64,000 bases of DNA from Bradyrhizobium paxllaeri. GTDB taxonomy: Bacteria; Pseudomonadota; Alphaproteobacteria; Rhizobiales; Xanthobacteraceae. Below the pieces are notes generated by a model that did no database searches, had not been told where the DNA came from, and saw only the letters and a program-made list of their open reading frames with translations. The stretch lies in NCBI RefSeq assembly GCF_001693515.2, contig NZ_CP042968.1, positions 5,642,001 through 5,706,000 of the forward strand, given 5' to 3'. The position numbers were made by a program, and so were the translations under genes. This document shows positions 50,250 to 59,158 of the stretch, one piece after another; position 1 is the first letter of the stretch, and the number at the start of each line of letters is the position of its first letter.

Positions 50250-51245
50250 ATGACTTCCAGCGCATCTCGAAAGCTTGCCGTCAGCATCGAACGCTGGCCG
50301 ATTGCGGGTGCTTTCACCATCAGCCGCGGCGCCAAAACCGAGGCTGTCACCGTCGTCGCCACCGTGAACGAGGGCGACCGGACCGGCCGCGGCGAATGCG
50401 TGCCCTATCCGCGATATGGCGAGACGGCGGAAGCGACGCTGGAAGCGCTTCAAGCGATGCATGAACCGCTCGCCGGAGGATTGGACCGCGCGGCCCTGCA
50501 GGCGGCGATGCCCGCAGGCGCTGCCCGCAACGCGCTGGATTGCGCGCTATTGGACCTCGAGGCCAAAACCGCGGGACAACGGGTCTGGACCCTGCTCGGC
50601 CGGAAGGCGCCGCGCCCCTGCACCACCGCATTCACGATTTCACTCGGCACGCCGGAAGCCATGGCGTCGGCCACCGCGAAGGCCGCGCGCCGGCCGCTGC
50701 TGAAGATCAAGCTCGGCGGCGATGGCGATGAGATGCGGATTGCCGCGGTCCGGAAGGCGGCCCCCGAGTCCGAACTGATCGTCGATGCCAACGAAGCCTG
50801 GACGCCGGATAATCTCGAATACAACCTCGCCGCCTGCGCCAATGCCGGCGTCACGCTGGTCGAGCAGCCGCTGCCGGCCGGGCGCGACGAGGCGCTGGCG
50901 CGCATCAGGCGCCCGATCGCGGTCTGCGCCGACGAAAGCGTGCATGACCACGCCTCGCTCGAAGGGCTGCGCGCGCGCTACGACGCCGTCAACATCAAGC
51001 TCGACAAGACCGGCGGGCTGACGGAAGCGCTCGCGATGGCGGATGCCGCGCAGGCGCTCGGCTTCGAGATCATGATCGGCTGCATGGTCGCAACCTCGCT
51101 GGCCATGGCGCCGGCCATGCTGCTGGCGCAACAGGCCAGGTTCGTCGATCTTGACGGCCCCCTGCTGCTGGCGCGCGACCGCGACGGCGGCCTGCGCTAT
51201 GACGGCAGCCTCGTCTACCCGCCGGAAGCCGCCTTGTGGGGCTGA
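50250..51245 (+). CDS. Dipeptide epimerase (L-Ala-D/L-Glu epimerase-like, enolase superfamily)
   Basis: 331 residues from ATG 50250. Muconate-lactonizing subgroup features: GRGECVPYPRYGET near the N-terminus, the catalytic KxK in LLKIKLGG (Lys152, Lys154), metal ligands in VDANEAW, LVEQPL and ADES, and the distal Lys in NIKLDKTGG. The C-terminal substrate-specifying segment is VDLDGPLLL, with the Asp-x-Asp typical of dipeptide epimerases. Probably acts in murein-peptide recycling. The last 31 bp overlap the convergent MFS gene. Confidence 0.9.
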   Translation: MTSSASRKLAVSIERWPIAGAFTISRGAKTEAVTVVATVNEGDRTGRGECVPYPRYGETAEATLEALQAMHEPLAGGLDRAALQAAMPAGAARNALDCALLDLEAKTAGQRVWTLLGRKAPRPCTTAFTISLGTPEAMASATAKAARRPLLKIKLGGDGDEMRIAAVRKAAPESELIVDANEAWTPDNLEYNLAACANAGVTLVEQPLPAGRDEALARIRRPIAVCADESVHDHASLEGLRARYDAVNIKLDKTGGLTEALAMADAAQALGFEIMIGCMVATSLAMAPAMLLAQQARFVDLDGPLLLARDRDGGLRYDGSLVYPPEAALWG

Positions 51246-52414
51246 TGCGAGAGCCGGTCCCGCGCCAGCCAGATCACCAGCCCGCCAGAGGCGGCCATGA
51301 CAGCCATCCCGTAATAGATGGCCTGCCCCCACATCTCGTAGATCGAGCCTGACGCAACCGAGGCGAGACCGGCGACGATGCCGCCGCAGGCGGTGAGATA
51401 ACCCTGCGCCCTCGCCATCACATGGCCGGGCACATGGCGCAGCATCAACCCCATGATTCCGACCTGCGTCAGCCCGAAGCTGAGCGCATGCGCGAGCTGG
51501 ACGATCGCAAGAACCGCCAGCGGCAGGTCCTGCGCCGTCAGCACCCAGCGCACCGCCGCGCTGAGCGCCGCGATCACCACCAGCATCGACGGCTGCAGCG
51601 TGAAGCGCGGCGACAGGGCAAACAGCACGATCTCGGCGATCACGCCGAGCACCCACAGAACGGCAATGGTCAGCCCGTCATACCCTGCCTGCTGCCAGGC
51701 GATCGACGCGAAAATGTAATAGGCGGCGTGGCTGCCCTGGATCAGCGCCGAGGCCACAATGATTGCGAGAAAGCCGCCGTCGCGCAGCAGTGCGTTGGCG
51801 CCCCCGGTGACCGGGCGGATAGTCCCGGCGTCGTCCAGCGGCTGCAGTGCAAGGCTGGCGACCGCCCCCAGCGCGGCCGAGCCGGCGATGATCCAGATCA
51901 GATTCTTGGCGGCGATCAGGTCGAACAGCATGCCGCAGACCAGCGCGCCCAGGACAAAGGCGGCTGAGCCCCACAGCCGCAACGGTCCGTAGTTGAGGCC
52001 GTAGCGCTTCACCCCCCGGAGCGCATAGGCGTCCGTCAGCGGCACCATGGGCGTCCACAGGCAGCAGGTCAGGGCGTAGATAAGGAACACCAGCAACGGC
52101 CAATGCTGGGTGCCCAGCACGAAAAAGCCGACCGCAGTGGCAAATGAGGTGACGATGATGCCCCCGCGGAGGGCCTGACGGCGTTCCGCAAAGCCCGTCA
52201 CCAACGGCAGCGCCGTAAACCTGGTCACCGAGGGAACGGCCGTGATCAACCCTATCCAAAACGCATCGATCCCGACCGCTTTCAACCATACCGTGAAAAA
52301 CGGCAGATGGGTGCCGGTCATGCCGAACAGCGTGGCGTAAAACAGCGCCACCCGGGTCGCGAAACGGCGGGATGTGTCTTGAGAAGCGATGGGGATTTGT
52401 GATTCGCTTGGCAT
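51215..52414 (-). CDS. MFS transporter of the HcaT/MFS_1-like type
   Basis: 399 residues with 12 transmembrane segments. The early motif ATRVALFYATLFGMTGTHLPFFTVWLKAVG and LWTPMVPLTDAYALRG, RYGLNYGPLRLWGSAAFVLG match the 3-phenylpropionate/nucleoside-type MFS group. The ATG at 52414 (MPSESQIPI) is preferred over the frame start at 52537, because that extension overlaps the divergent gene start. The substrate is unknown. Confidence 0.88.
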   Translation of the reverse strand: MPSESQIPIASQDTSRRFATRVALFYATLFGMTGTHLPFFTVWLKAVGIDAFWIGLITAVPSVTRFTALPLVTGFAERRQALRGGIIVTSFATAVGFFVLGTQHWPLLVFLIYALTCCLWTPMVPLTDAYALRGVKRYGLNYGPLRLWGSAAFVLGALVCGMLFDLIAAKNLIWIIAGSAALGAVASLALQPLDDAGTIRPVTGGANALLRDGGFLAIIVASALIQGSHAAYYIFASIAWQQAGYDGLTIAVLWVLGVIAEIVLFALSPRFTLQPSMLVVIAALSAAVRWVLTAQDLPLAVLAIVQLAHALSFGLTQVGIMGLMLRHVPGHVMARAQGYLTACGGIVAGLASVASGSIYEMWGQAIYYGMAVMAASGGLVIWLARDRLSHQPHKAASGG

Positions 52415-52490
52415 CAATTCAATTGCGATTCGGGCAATATCGTGTTGTTTCGTTATCGCAAGGCGCGCTGATTTGCGCGAAGAGTTTGAC

Positions 52491-53870
52491 ATGGCCGACG
52501 AAGCATTTGCCCTTTCACCGATCTCAGCACGCGCCACGCTGCCGAGCGAGGAGGACTATGCTGCAATCGCTGAAGCCTTCATGGAGACTTCGCGGGGCCG
52601 CTGGTTCCTGACCGAATACGCCAAGCGCAACCGCAATTCCGACACCCGCATGGTGCTCGATGCGGTGTCACGGATCGAGCAAAGCCTCACCGCCCAGAAG
52701 GAAGAAAGCCGTCAGCGGGAAGAAAGCCTGCGCCGGGAAGAAGGGCTTTCGGCACAGCAAGCGGCCGAGGCCATCGCCGCGGCGGCCGCGGCGCAGGATC
52801 GGCTGACCGAGGCGCTCGATGCCATCCGCGGCGCGGTCGAGGCCGCCGAGGAATCGGCGGTCGAGGCGCTCGACAGCCTGGCGCTGGACCAGCGGCTGGC
52901 GCCGGTCCGCAAGGGCGCGCGGGTGTTGCGTGAAATCGCCTGGCGGTTGCGGGAAATCGGCAATGACGGGCGGATCTGCGACCTGATCGATTCGCAGGTC
53001 ACCGTCATCGAAAGGGGCACCGAACAGTTTTCCTCCGAGGAGGCGCGAGTAGCCCTCCGTGCGGCCTTTGCCGCCCTGCACGGCCGGCTTGTGGAGGTCG
53101 AGGACGAGGACGCCGCGCCAGTGCCGCTGGCCGAGGCCGACGCCATGGCCCCCTTCTCGGCCGCGCAGGAAATACCCGCGACAGCGGCCGCCGAAACGTT
53201 CGTCGCGCCGGAAGCTGAGAAAGCTGCCGAGACGCCGTTCACGTCCGAGACGCCGTTCACCGCGCTGGCCAGGTCTGCCGAAGCCGCGCTCGCGGCGGCG
53301 GAAGCCGGGCTGAAGGCTGCGGAAGCGCGGCAAGCTGCCGAAGCCGCCCTGGATCAAGACAGCTCGGCCCAGGATGCCTCGGCGCAAAATATCTCGGTGC
53401 AGGACGGGGCAGCCCTGCACACGGCCACGCAAGACAATTCAGTTCGAGACAGCTCCGCTCAAGACAACGCCATCCAGAATGTGGAGGCCCAGGACCCTGA
53501 CGTGCAGGACGAGGCCCTCCTCGACATCATCGCGATGGAGATGGGCGCGCCGGATCCGATCAGCGACGCGGAGATCGCCGCAGCGATAGAAGAACAGGTC
53601 CGTGCGGCAGAGCCAGCACCGGTCGCTCCAAAGGTCGTCGCCGAAGCGCCCCAGCCGGTCGCCACGCCGGCGCCGCCGCCGGTTCAACAGGTGGTTCAAC
53701 CTCCCCCACCGCCTGCTGCCGCACCGGCGCCTGCGCCGGCGATGGAAGTCTCGCTCGGCTCGACCCTCATCGCGAGCGGCATGCTCAAAAAGCCGGTCAG
53801 TGCAGCCAACGACCCGCTGGCGCCGATCCGGCGCATGAGCCAGGCCGAGAAGATCGCGTTCTTCTCTTAA
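52491..53870 (+). CDS. Conserved alphaproteobacterial protein of unknown function
   Basis: 459 residues from MADEAFALSPI. Residues 15-60 carry a motif I recognise from alphaproteobacterial proteins of unknown function: SEEDYAAIAEAFMETSRGRWFLTEYAKRNR. A predicted coiled coil follows (QSLTAQKEESRQREESLRREEGLSAQQAAEAIAAAAAA), then a helical region (RLAPVRKGARVLREIAWRLREIG). A long acidic, Ala/Glu-rich region has pentad repeats of SAQD/VQD type and a Pro-rich linker. The last 20 residues are conserved-looking (RRMSQAEKIAFFS). No enzymatic motif. Confidence 0.8.
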   Translation: MADEAFALSPISARATLPSEEDYAAIAEAFMETSRGRWFLTEYAKRNRNSDTRMVLDAVSRIEQSLTAQKEESRQREESLRREEGLSAQQAAEAIAAAAAAQDRLTEALDAIRGAVEAAEESAVEALDSLALDQRLAPVRKGARVLREIAWRLREIGNDGRICDLIDSQVTVIERGTEQFSSEEARVALRAAFAALHGRLVEVEDEDAAPVPLAEADAMAPFSAAQEIPATAAAETFVAPEAEKAAETPFTSETPFTALARSAEAALAAAEAGLKAAEARQAAEAALDQDSSAQDASAQNISVQDGAALHTATQDNSVRDSSAQDNAIQNVEAQDPDVQDEALLDIIAMEMGAPDPISDAEIAAAIEEQVRAAEPAPVAPKVVAEAPQPVATPAPPPVQQVVQPPPPPAAAPAPAPAMEVSLGSTLIASGMLKKPVSAANDPLAPIRRMSQAEKIAFFS

Positions 53871-54002
53871 AGCGCGCGTCACGCGTGCCGGCTCCACAAC
53901 GCACCCGCAGCATTTGTTGCACCTGCGAATAGTTCGCTTTCCGGTTGATTCACTTCTCTGCCGAGATCAAGCTGGCGCGATTGCCTCTCCGCGGAGACAG
54001 CC

Positions 54003-54944
54003 GTGCAAACCAAGATCATCGTCAATCCGATGGCGAACAAGGGCAACTGCGGCAAGCGCTGGCCGCAGATTTGCGCTGAACTCGAAAAACATCTTGGCCC
54101 GCTTGGCTCCGCGCACGTTGCTATGACCCGCGCGCCCAGCCACGCCACCCACCTGGCGCGGGAAGCGGTCGATGCCGGCTATCGCCGCCTGGTCTCGGTC
54201 GGCGGCGACGGCACCTTCAGCGAGATGATGAACGGGGTGATCGCGGATGATCGCCCGATTGCATCAGACCTGGTGCTGGCGCAACTGCCGGGCGGCACCT
54301 CGAACGAACTCTCCCGCTCCTTCGGCCAGCTTTCGCTCGCCGAGGCCGGCAAGGCCATCGCCATGGGGCATACGCGCGACATCGACGTGTTCCGCGCCGA
54401 CGCCAAGGGCTATGCCGGCGGTCAGGTGACGCGCTACGGCTTCGTGCTCGCCATCGTCGGCGCCGCCGCCACGATTTCCTGGCGCGCCCAACGCGTGCCG
54501 CTGCTGAAACGATTGGGCCCGATCAGCTATGTGCTGATGACAGCGTTCACGTCGCTGACCTACAGCCCGCGCCTCTATCGTATCCAGATCGACGACGAGG
54601 CCGAGCAGCGCCTGCCGATGTGGTCACTGATGCTGTGCAGCTTCGACGGCGCCGGCGAAGGCCTGATGCTCGCGCCGGGCGCCGATCCCGCCGACCGCAA
54701 GCTCGACCTGATCATGGTCGGCGACATGGGGCGCTGGGAGAGCCTGACCAGGATCGTCCCCAACCTCGCCGACGGCAGCTATCTGGAACACCCAAAGGTC
54801 TCGCGGCGCCACGCGGTGCGGATCACCATCGACAGCGATGATATGGTCCGCGCCGATGTCGACGGCGAAAGCATCGGGCAATTGCCGATGTCGGTGACGA
54901 TGTTGCCGTTCCACCTGAAGGTGGCGGCGGTCAATCGGTCGTAG
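54003..54944 (+). CDS. Diacylglycerol/sphingosine-kinase family lipid kinase
   Basis: 313 residues from GTG 54003. The DAGK catalytic domain is clear: KIIVNPMANKGNCGKRW, the GGDGT nucleotide motif in VSVGGDGTFSEMMNGV, and LPGGTSNELSRSFG. It resembles YegS/DgkB and phosphorylates a diacylglycerol or related lipid. The C-terminus (RADVDGESIGQLPMSVTM) is duplicated at 58849-58993 beyond the efflux cassette. Confidence 0.93.
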   Translation: MQTKIIVNPMANKGNCGKRWPQICAELEKHLGPLGSAHVAMTRAPSHATHLAREAVDAGYRRLVSVGGDGTFSEMMNGVIADDRPIASDLVLAQLPGGTSNELSRSFGQLSLAEAGKAIAMGHTRDIDVFRADAKGYAGGQVTRYGFVLAIVGAAATISWRAQRVPLLKRLGPISYVLMTAFTSLTYSPRLYRIQIDDEAEQRLPMWSLMLCSFDGAGEGLMLAPGADPADRKLDLIMVGDMGRWESLTRIVPNLADGSYLEHPKVSRRHAVRITIDSDDMVRADVDGESIGQLPMSVTMLPFHLKVAAVNRS

Positions 54945-54985
54945 GATGCCCACTCCCGTCGCACAGGGTTTCATTACGACGCCGA
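54799..54985 (+). repeat. Left copy of a direct repeat: lipid-kinase 3' end
   Basis: The last ~145 bases of the kinase gene and ~40 bases after its stop recur in the same orientation at 58849-59035. Most differences within the coding part are at third codon positions. Confidence 0.9.
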
Positions 54986-54997
54986 CGTGCACGATCC

Positions 54998-56596
54998 TCA
55001 ATGGCCCACGTGAACAGCTCCACCAAGCTTGATCGTCCGAAGCATCATGGCGAGTGGCACGGCCGCAAGCGAGATCAGCATCAAGACCCAGAAGGCATCC
55101 ATGTAGGCGAGGTACGATGCCTGTGTCTGCACCTGTTGTCCGATCCACTGGATCGCCTGATCATGCGCTTGGGCCAGTGAACTTCCGTGGCCAGCGAAGA
55201 AACTCGTGATCTGCTGCAACGTATCCTGATATTGCGGATTGGACGGGAGCACCTGCTCGACCAGCCGGCTCTGGTGGAACTGCTCGCGGTGCATCAACAC
55301 GTTGGAGACGATCGATACGCCGATCGAGCCTCCGGTGTTCCGGGCTGCGTTGATCAGGGCGGAAGCCTGGTCTGTCTTGGATGGTTGAATGCCGTCATAG
55401 GATGCGGCCATGATCGGCACGAAGATTAGCGGCAGGCCGACGCCGAGCAGCATGCGCGAGCGCGCCATGAACCAGAAGCCGAGATCGGCGTAAACGTTGG
55501 TCATGGCGTACATGGAAAGAGCGCAGACCACTGCGCCCGCGGCGATCAAATATCTGGGCTGCACCTTGGCGGCCAGACGACCGACCACGAACATCATCAT
55601 CATGGTGACCACGCCGCCCGGCGAGAGCACGAGGCCCGCCCAGGTGGCGGTGTAGCCGAAATCCTGCTGCACCAGTTGCGGCAGGAATTGCGTGGTCGCG
55701 AGCAGGATCGCACCGGTCGCCAGCATGACCAGAAAGCAGGCGCCGAACTGGCGCGTCGCCACCATGTGCAGGTCTATGATCGGATGGCGGCGGCTCAACT
55801 CCCATGGAATCATCAGCACAAACGCCAGGATGCAGATGACCGTGAACGTCACGATAAAGCGTGAGCCGAACCAGTCGTCCTCGAGGCCACGGTCCAGCAC
55901 GACCTCCAGGGCACCGAGGAAGGTCGCGACCAACACGAAGCCGACCACATCGAATCGATTGCCTCGCTGCTGCGCTTCCGTACGCGCGGTTGGGGACTCC
56001 TGCAGAAGCAGCCAGATCAACGCCACCGCGATCATGCCGACCGGCACGTTGATCAGGAAACACCAGTGCCAGGACATATTGTCGGACAGCCAGCCGCCGA
56101 GCGTCGGCCCGACCACCGGGGCCACAACCACGGCGACGCCGAACACCGCAAAAGCCTGACCGCGCTTCGCCGGTGGAAAGGAATCGGCCAGGATCGACTG
56201 CGCGACCGGCACCATGCCCCCACCGCCGAAGCCCTGCAGGATGCGGCACAACAGCAGCGCATTCAGATTCGGAGCAAAGCCGCACAGCAGCGAGCTGAGC
56301 GTGAATGCTCCGAGACAGATCAGGAAGAACGTTTTGCGGCCCAATGTCCGGGCCAGGAAACTGGAGGCCGTCAGGATGATGGCGTTGGAGACGAGATAGG
56401 TGGTGACGACCCAGGACGCCTCGTCCTGGCTCACCCCCATGCCGCCTGCAATATAGGGCAGCGCAACGTTGGCGATGGTGGTGTCAAGCACCTCCATGAA
56501 GCTTGCGAGCGCGACCAGGATAGCGATCATCCACGGATTAGCCACGCCGCCGCTCGCGGATGCGGGAAGCTCGGCTCGGATCGCAGCGGAGCTCAC
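54998..56596 (-). CDS. emrB: EmrB-type DHA2 multidrug efflux permease
   Basis: 532 residues, 14 transmembrane segments. DHA2 motifs: FMEVLDTTIANVALPYIAGG, QDEASWVVTTYLVSNAI, LCRILQGFGGGGMVPVAQSIL and the motif C region AVVVAPVVGPTLGGWLSD. Its GTG start overlaps the emrA stop. Works with EmrA (and an outer-membrane channel not encoded here) to expel toxic compounds. It converges on the lipid-kinase gene with 53 bp between stops. Confidence 0.94.
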   Translation of the reverse strand: MSSAAIRAELPASASGGVANPWMIAILVALASFMEVLDTTIANVALPYIAGGMGVSQDEASWVVTTYLVSNAIILTASSFLARTLGRKTFFLICLGAFTLSSLLCGFAPNLNALLLCRILQGFGGGGMVPVAQSILADSFPPAKRGQAFAVFGVAVVVAPVVGPTLGGWLSDNMSWHWCFLINVPVGMIAVALIWLLLQESPTARTEAQQRGNRFDVVGFVLVATFLGALEVVLDRGLEDDWFGSRFIVTFTVICILAFVLMIPWELSRRHPIIDLHMVATRQFGACFLVMLATGAILLATTQFLPQLVQQDFGYTATWAGLVLSPGGVVTMMMMFVVGRLAAKVQPRYLIAAGAVVCALSMYAMTNVYADLGFWFMARSRMLLGVGLPLIFVPIMAASYDGIQPSKTDQASALINAARNTGGSIGVSIVSNVLMHREQFHQSRLVEQVLPSNPQYQDTLQQITSFFAGHGSSLAQAHDQAIQWIGQQVQTQASYLAYMDAFWVLMLISLAAVPLAMMLRTIKLGGAVHVGH

Positions 56597-57876
56597 AGGT
56601 CGCTCCTCAGCCGCTCATAGAGGGACGGCCTCGGATCAATCCGCGCGGTGGGGACTACCGACATGCCCGGGCCGAGCGCGACGTCGGACGGCGGGTTTTC
56701 CATGTCGATCTTGACCGGCACGCGCTGGACAATCTTGACGTAGTTACCGGTGGCATTCTGGGCCGGCAGCAGCGAGAACGCGGTGCCGGACCCGGGCTGG
56801 ACGCTCGCGACATGACCGTGGATCATGCGTTCCGGATAGGCGTCGATCGCGAGCGTCACCGGATCGCCCGGCTGCATGTGGTCGAGTTGAGTCTCCTTGA
56901 AGTTCGCTGTCACCCAAATCTGATCCGGCACAAACATCGCCAGGCTGTTGCCAGGCTGGGCGAATTGACCGGCCGCGGCGCTCAGGTTGACGATGCGCCC
57001 CGGCTGGGCCGCCGTCACCGTCGTGTAGGACAGATTGAGTTGCGCCTGGTCGCGCTGGGCCTTTGCCTGCGCGAGACTCGCAACAGCGCTCTTGCGCTGC
57101 GCCTTCAGCGCCTCGACTTGCCGATTCGCCAGCTTGAGGGTTGCCTGCGCGCTCAGAAGTGCCGCCTGCTGCTGATGCAGTTGCGAGGTGAACTGCTGGG
57201 CGTTCTGAACCGTGCCATAGCCTGTTTGCTCCAGGTGTTGGAAGCGCGCCGCCTGCTGCTGCGCGAACACCAGTGCCGCCTGGGCCTGATCCACCTGCGC
57301 CTGGTTGGCGCCGATCTGTGCCTGCTGCACATCGAGCTGCGCGTCGATATTCTCGATGCTGGCTTGCGCCGCCGCGACCTGCGCCTGCGCCTGCTCGAGC
57401 GCCGTGCGAAAGTCGCGGTCATCGATGCGGGCGATCACGTCGCCGGCTTTGACATGCTGGTTGTCGGTGACGGGGACGGCGGTGATGTAGCCTGTGACTT
57501 TCGGCGCGATCGAAAACTGGCGCGCCGCGACGAAGGCATCATCGGTGGATTCGAAATGTCTCGCATAGTCCATGTAGAGGTAGCCACCGGCGACCGCGGA
57601 GGCGAGGAGCGCAGCCCCGATCGCGGAGACAACCGGGCGGCGACGCAGGAAGCCGGCCCTGCGCTCTTTGCTGGTCGCCGGCGGCCGAACTGCTTCCGGC
57701 GGATCGGCTGAGGCAGGCGCTCTGGCCGCCGGATCTTCGTGCGGGAGCCGAGCCCGCTCAGTGACTTCCTGCTGGTCGAATTCGACGCTGGGCTGGCGGG
57801 GATCCGGGACGGGTCGCGGGCTTTCGACGCCGTGGAGCAGTCGTCCGTCCCGTTCCAATACATTTTGTTCGGACAT
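56593..57876 (-). CDS. emrA: EmrA-type membrane-fusion (HlyD-family) protein
   Basis: 427 residues. A ~75-residue cytoplasmic, Pro/Arg-rich N-terminus, one transmembrane helix (VVSAIGAALLASAVAGGYLYM), then the biotinyl-lipoyl-like half (ESTDDAFVAARQFSIAPKVTGYI, PVTDNQHVKAGDVIARID). A long alpha-hairpin with Gln/Ala-rich coiled coil follows, and the second lipoyl half (LSYTTVTAAQPGRIVNLSAAAGQFAQPG). The N-terminal extension is longer than in E. coli EmrA. First gene of emrA-emrB, divergent from tetR. Confidence 0.94.
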   Translation of the reverse strand: MSEQNVLERDGRLLHGVESPRPVPDPRQPSVEFDQQEVTERARLPHEDPAARAPASADPPEAVRPPATSKERRAGFLRRRPVVSAIGAALLASAVAGGYLYMDYARHFESTDDAFVAARQFSIAPKVTGYITAVPVTDNQHVKAGDVIARIDDRDFRTALEQAQAQVAAAQASIENIDAQLDVQQAQIGANQAQVDQAQAALVFAQQQAARFQHLEQTGYGTVQNAQQFTSQLHQQQAALLSAQATLKLANRQVEALKAQRKSAVASLAQAKAQRDQAQLNLSYTTVTAAQPGRIVNLSAAAGQFAQPGNSLAMFVPDQIWVTANFKETQLDHMQPGDPVTLAIDAYPERMIHGHVASVQPGSGTAFSLLPAQNATGNYVKIVQRVPVKIDMENPPSDVALGPGMSVVPTARIDPRPSLYERLRSDL

Positions 57877-57963
57877 GCGGCCGCTCCTGCTGCTAGGCGA
57901 CGCCTCAGCGACACCGAGAAAAGAAACTGCCCCGTTTCGATTTGCAGGTAATCAGGCGAAGCG

Positions 57964-57994
57964 GTTCCTCAATAGGAACGAAACGGTTTCGTTC
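57964..57994. promoter_or_regulatory. TetR operator between emrA and tetR
   Basis: A perfect 19-bp palindrome, GAACGAAAC-G-GTTTCGTTC (57976-57994), overlapped on its left by a second inverted repeat GTTCCT-CAAT-AGGAAC (57964-57979). It is 82 bp or more from either start codon. A palindrome of this size is the usual TetR-family operator. Confidence 0.85.
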
Positions 57995-58025
57995 TCTTTA
58001 AACATCACAGTTGCGTGGTTACTTG

Positions 58026-58763
58026 ATGCTCAGCGGAGATCAGAAGCGCGGTCCAGTCGCGATGAGAGCCAGCAGTTTGTTGAAGAAGAAGCCGGCGCCG
58101 AAGCGGGCCAAAGTGCGCTTTGGCCGCCCGCCGAAGGAGCTTGCCGGCGAGGTTGATACCCGCATTCTCGATGCGGCGCGAAAGGTGTTTCTTGAGCGCG
58201 GATTTGAAGGCGCGAGCATCGACGAGATCGCCGAAGTTGCACGTTCGGGTAAGCCCACGATCTATGCCCGCTTCCGCGACAAGCGGGCGCTGTTCACTGC
58301 AGTGGTAACGCGGGACATCCTATCTCGCATCGCAGAGTTCAAGGCCGAGGTGCCAACCGGCACAACGATCGAGGCGCGCCTTATAAGCGCCGCGAGCACC
58401 CTGCTGCATTGGGGTTTGGACAGCGAGAGGATTGCACTGATGCGGCTGGCAATCGCGGAATCGCGCCGCTTCCCTGATCTGGCGAGCACGGTCGGCCGGA
58501 CGGCGCGTGATCTCAGCACAAAACTCGGGGTCCGGTTGCTGGGCGAGTTGACGCAAGCCGACGAGCTTCGTGCGCTGCCCGCTTTTGCCCCGAAGCAGCT
58601 GACAACGACTGCACGCTTCTTCCTTGATCTCATCGCCGTGCCGATGCTGTTCCGAGCGCTGTTCGAGGTGGACCTCAAGACGCTGGACGCAGAGATCGAC
58701 GCGCACGTGGCACGCAGCGTTCCGTTCTTTCTTGCCGCCTGCAGGCGCGGCGGCGTGCGCTGA
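58026..58763 (+). CDS. TetR-family repressor of the emrAB-type pump
   Basis: 245 residues from ATG 58026; ATG 58062 (MRASSLLKKK) is an alternative. The N-terminal HTH is VDTRILDAARKVFLERGFEGASIDEIAEVARSGKPTIYARFRDKRALF, preceded by a Lys/Arg/Pro-rich arm (KKKPAPKRAKVRFGRPPKE) like an AT-hook (GRPP). The C-terminal ligand domain has an AcrR-type helix pattern. Divergent from emrA with a perfect palindrome between them. Confidence 0.92.
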   Translation: MLSGDQKRGPVAMRASSLLKKKPAPKRAKVRFGRPPKELAGEVDTRILDAARKVFLERGFEGASIDEIAEVARSGKPTIYARFRDKRALFTAVVTRDILSRIAEFKAEVPTGTTIEARLISAASTLLHWGLDSERIALMRLAIAESRRFPDLASTVGRTARDLSTKLGVRLLGELTQADELRALPAFAPKQLTTTARFFLDLIAVPMLFRALFEVDLKTLDAEIDAHVARSVPFFLAACRRGGVR

Positions 58764-59158
58764 GCCTTGCAAAGGCATCACTGACCGGGTCCTGAAGCCG
58801 ATACGCCGTCATGTGCCATCGCGCCTGCTCGGAAGATGGCGGACTGTACTCGCGGCGGCACGCAAGCCGGATCACCATCGACAGCGATCGCATGATCCGG
58901 GCCGATGTCGACGGCGAAAGTATCGGGCACCTGCCTATGTCGGTGACGATGCTGCCATTCCACCTGAAGGTCGCAGCGGTCAATCGGTCGTAGCGCGCCA
59001 CTCCCGTCGTACCTGGCTTCACTACGCCGCCGCGACGCCGCTCTGGAACGTCAGTTGGGGGGCGCTACGTCGAACAGGCAGGTCCGAAAGCGGCCGGATA
59101 GCGGACAGTCGTAGAATTGGCAAAACCGACGCGAATGACCCAAGGTGGACATGCGGTC
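58764..59158. other. Region between tetR and merR without an intact gene
   Basis: Holds the lipid-kinase remnant (58849-58993) and its downstream homology to about 59035. The remaining ~120 bases before the merR stop show no feature. Confidence 0.6.
58849..59035 (+). pseudogene. Orphan copy of the lipid-kinase 3' end
   Basis: Encodes 47 C-terminal residues nearly identical to the intact kinase (about 43 of 47, for example RADVDGESIGHLPMSVTM) and the stop TAG at 58991-58993, followed by ~40 bases of shared downstream DNA. Upstream of 58849 there is no similarity to the kinase. Differences are mostly synonymous, so this copy diverged while part of a functional gene, probably in another strain. 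Confidence 0.9.
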
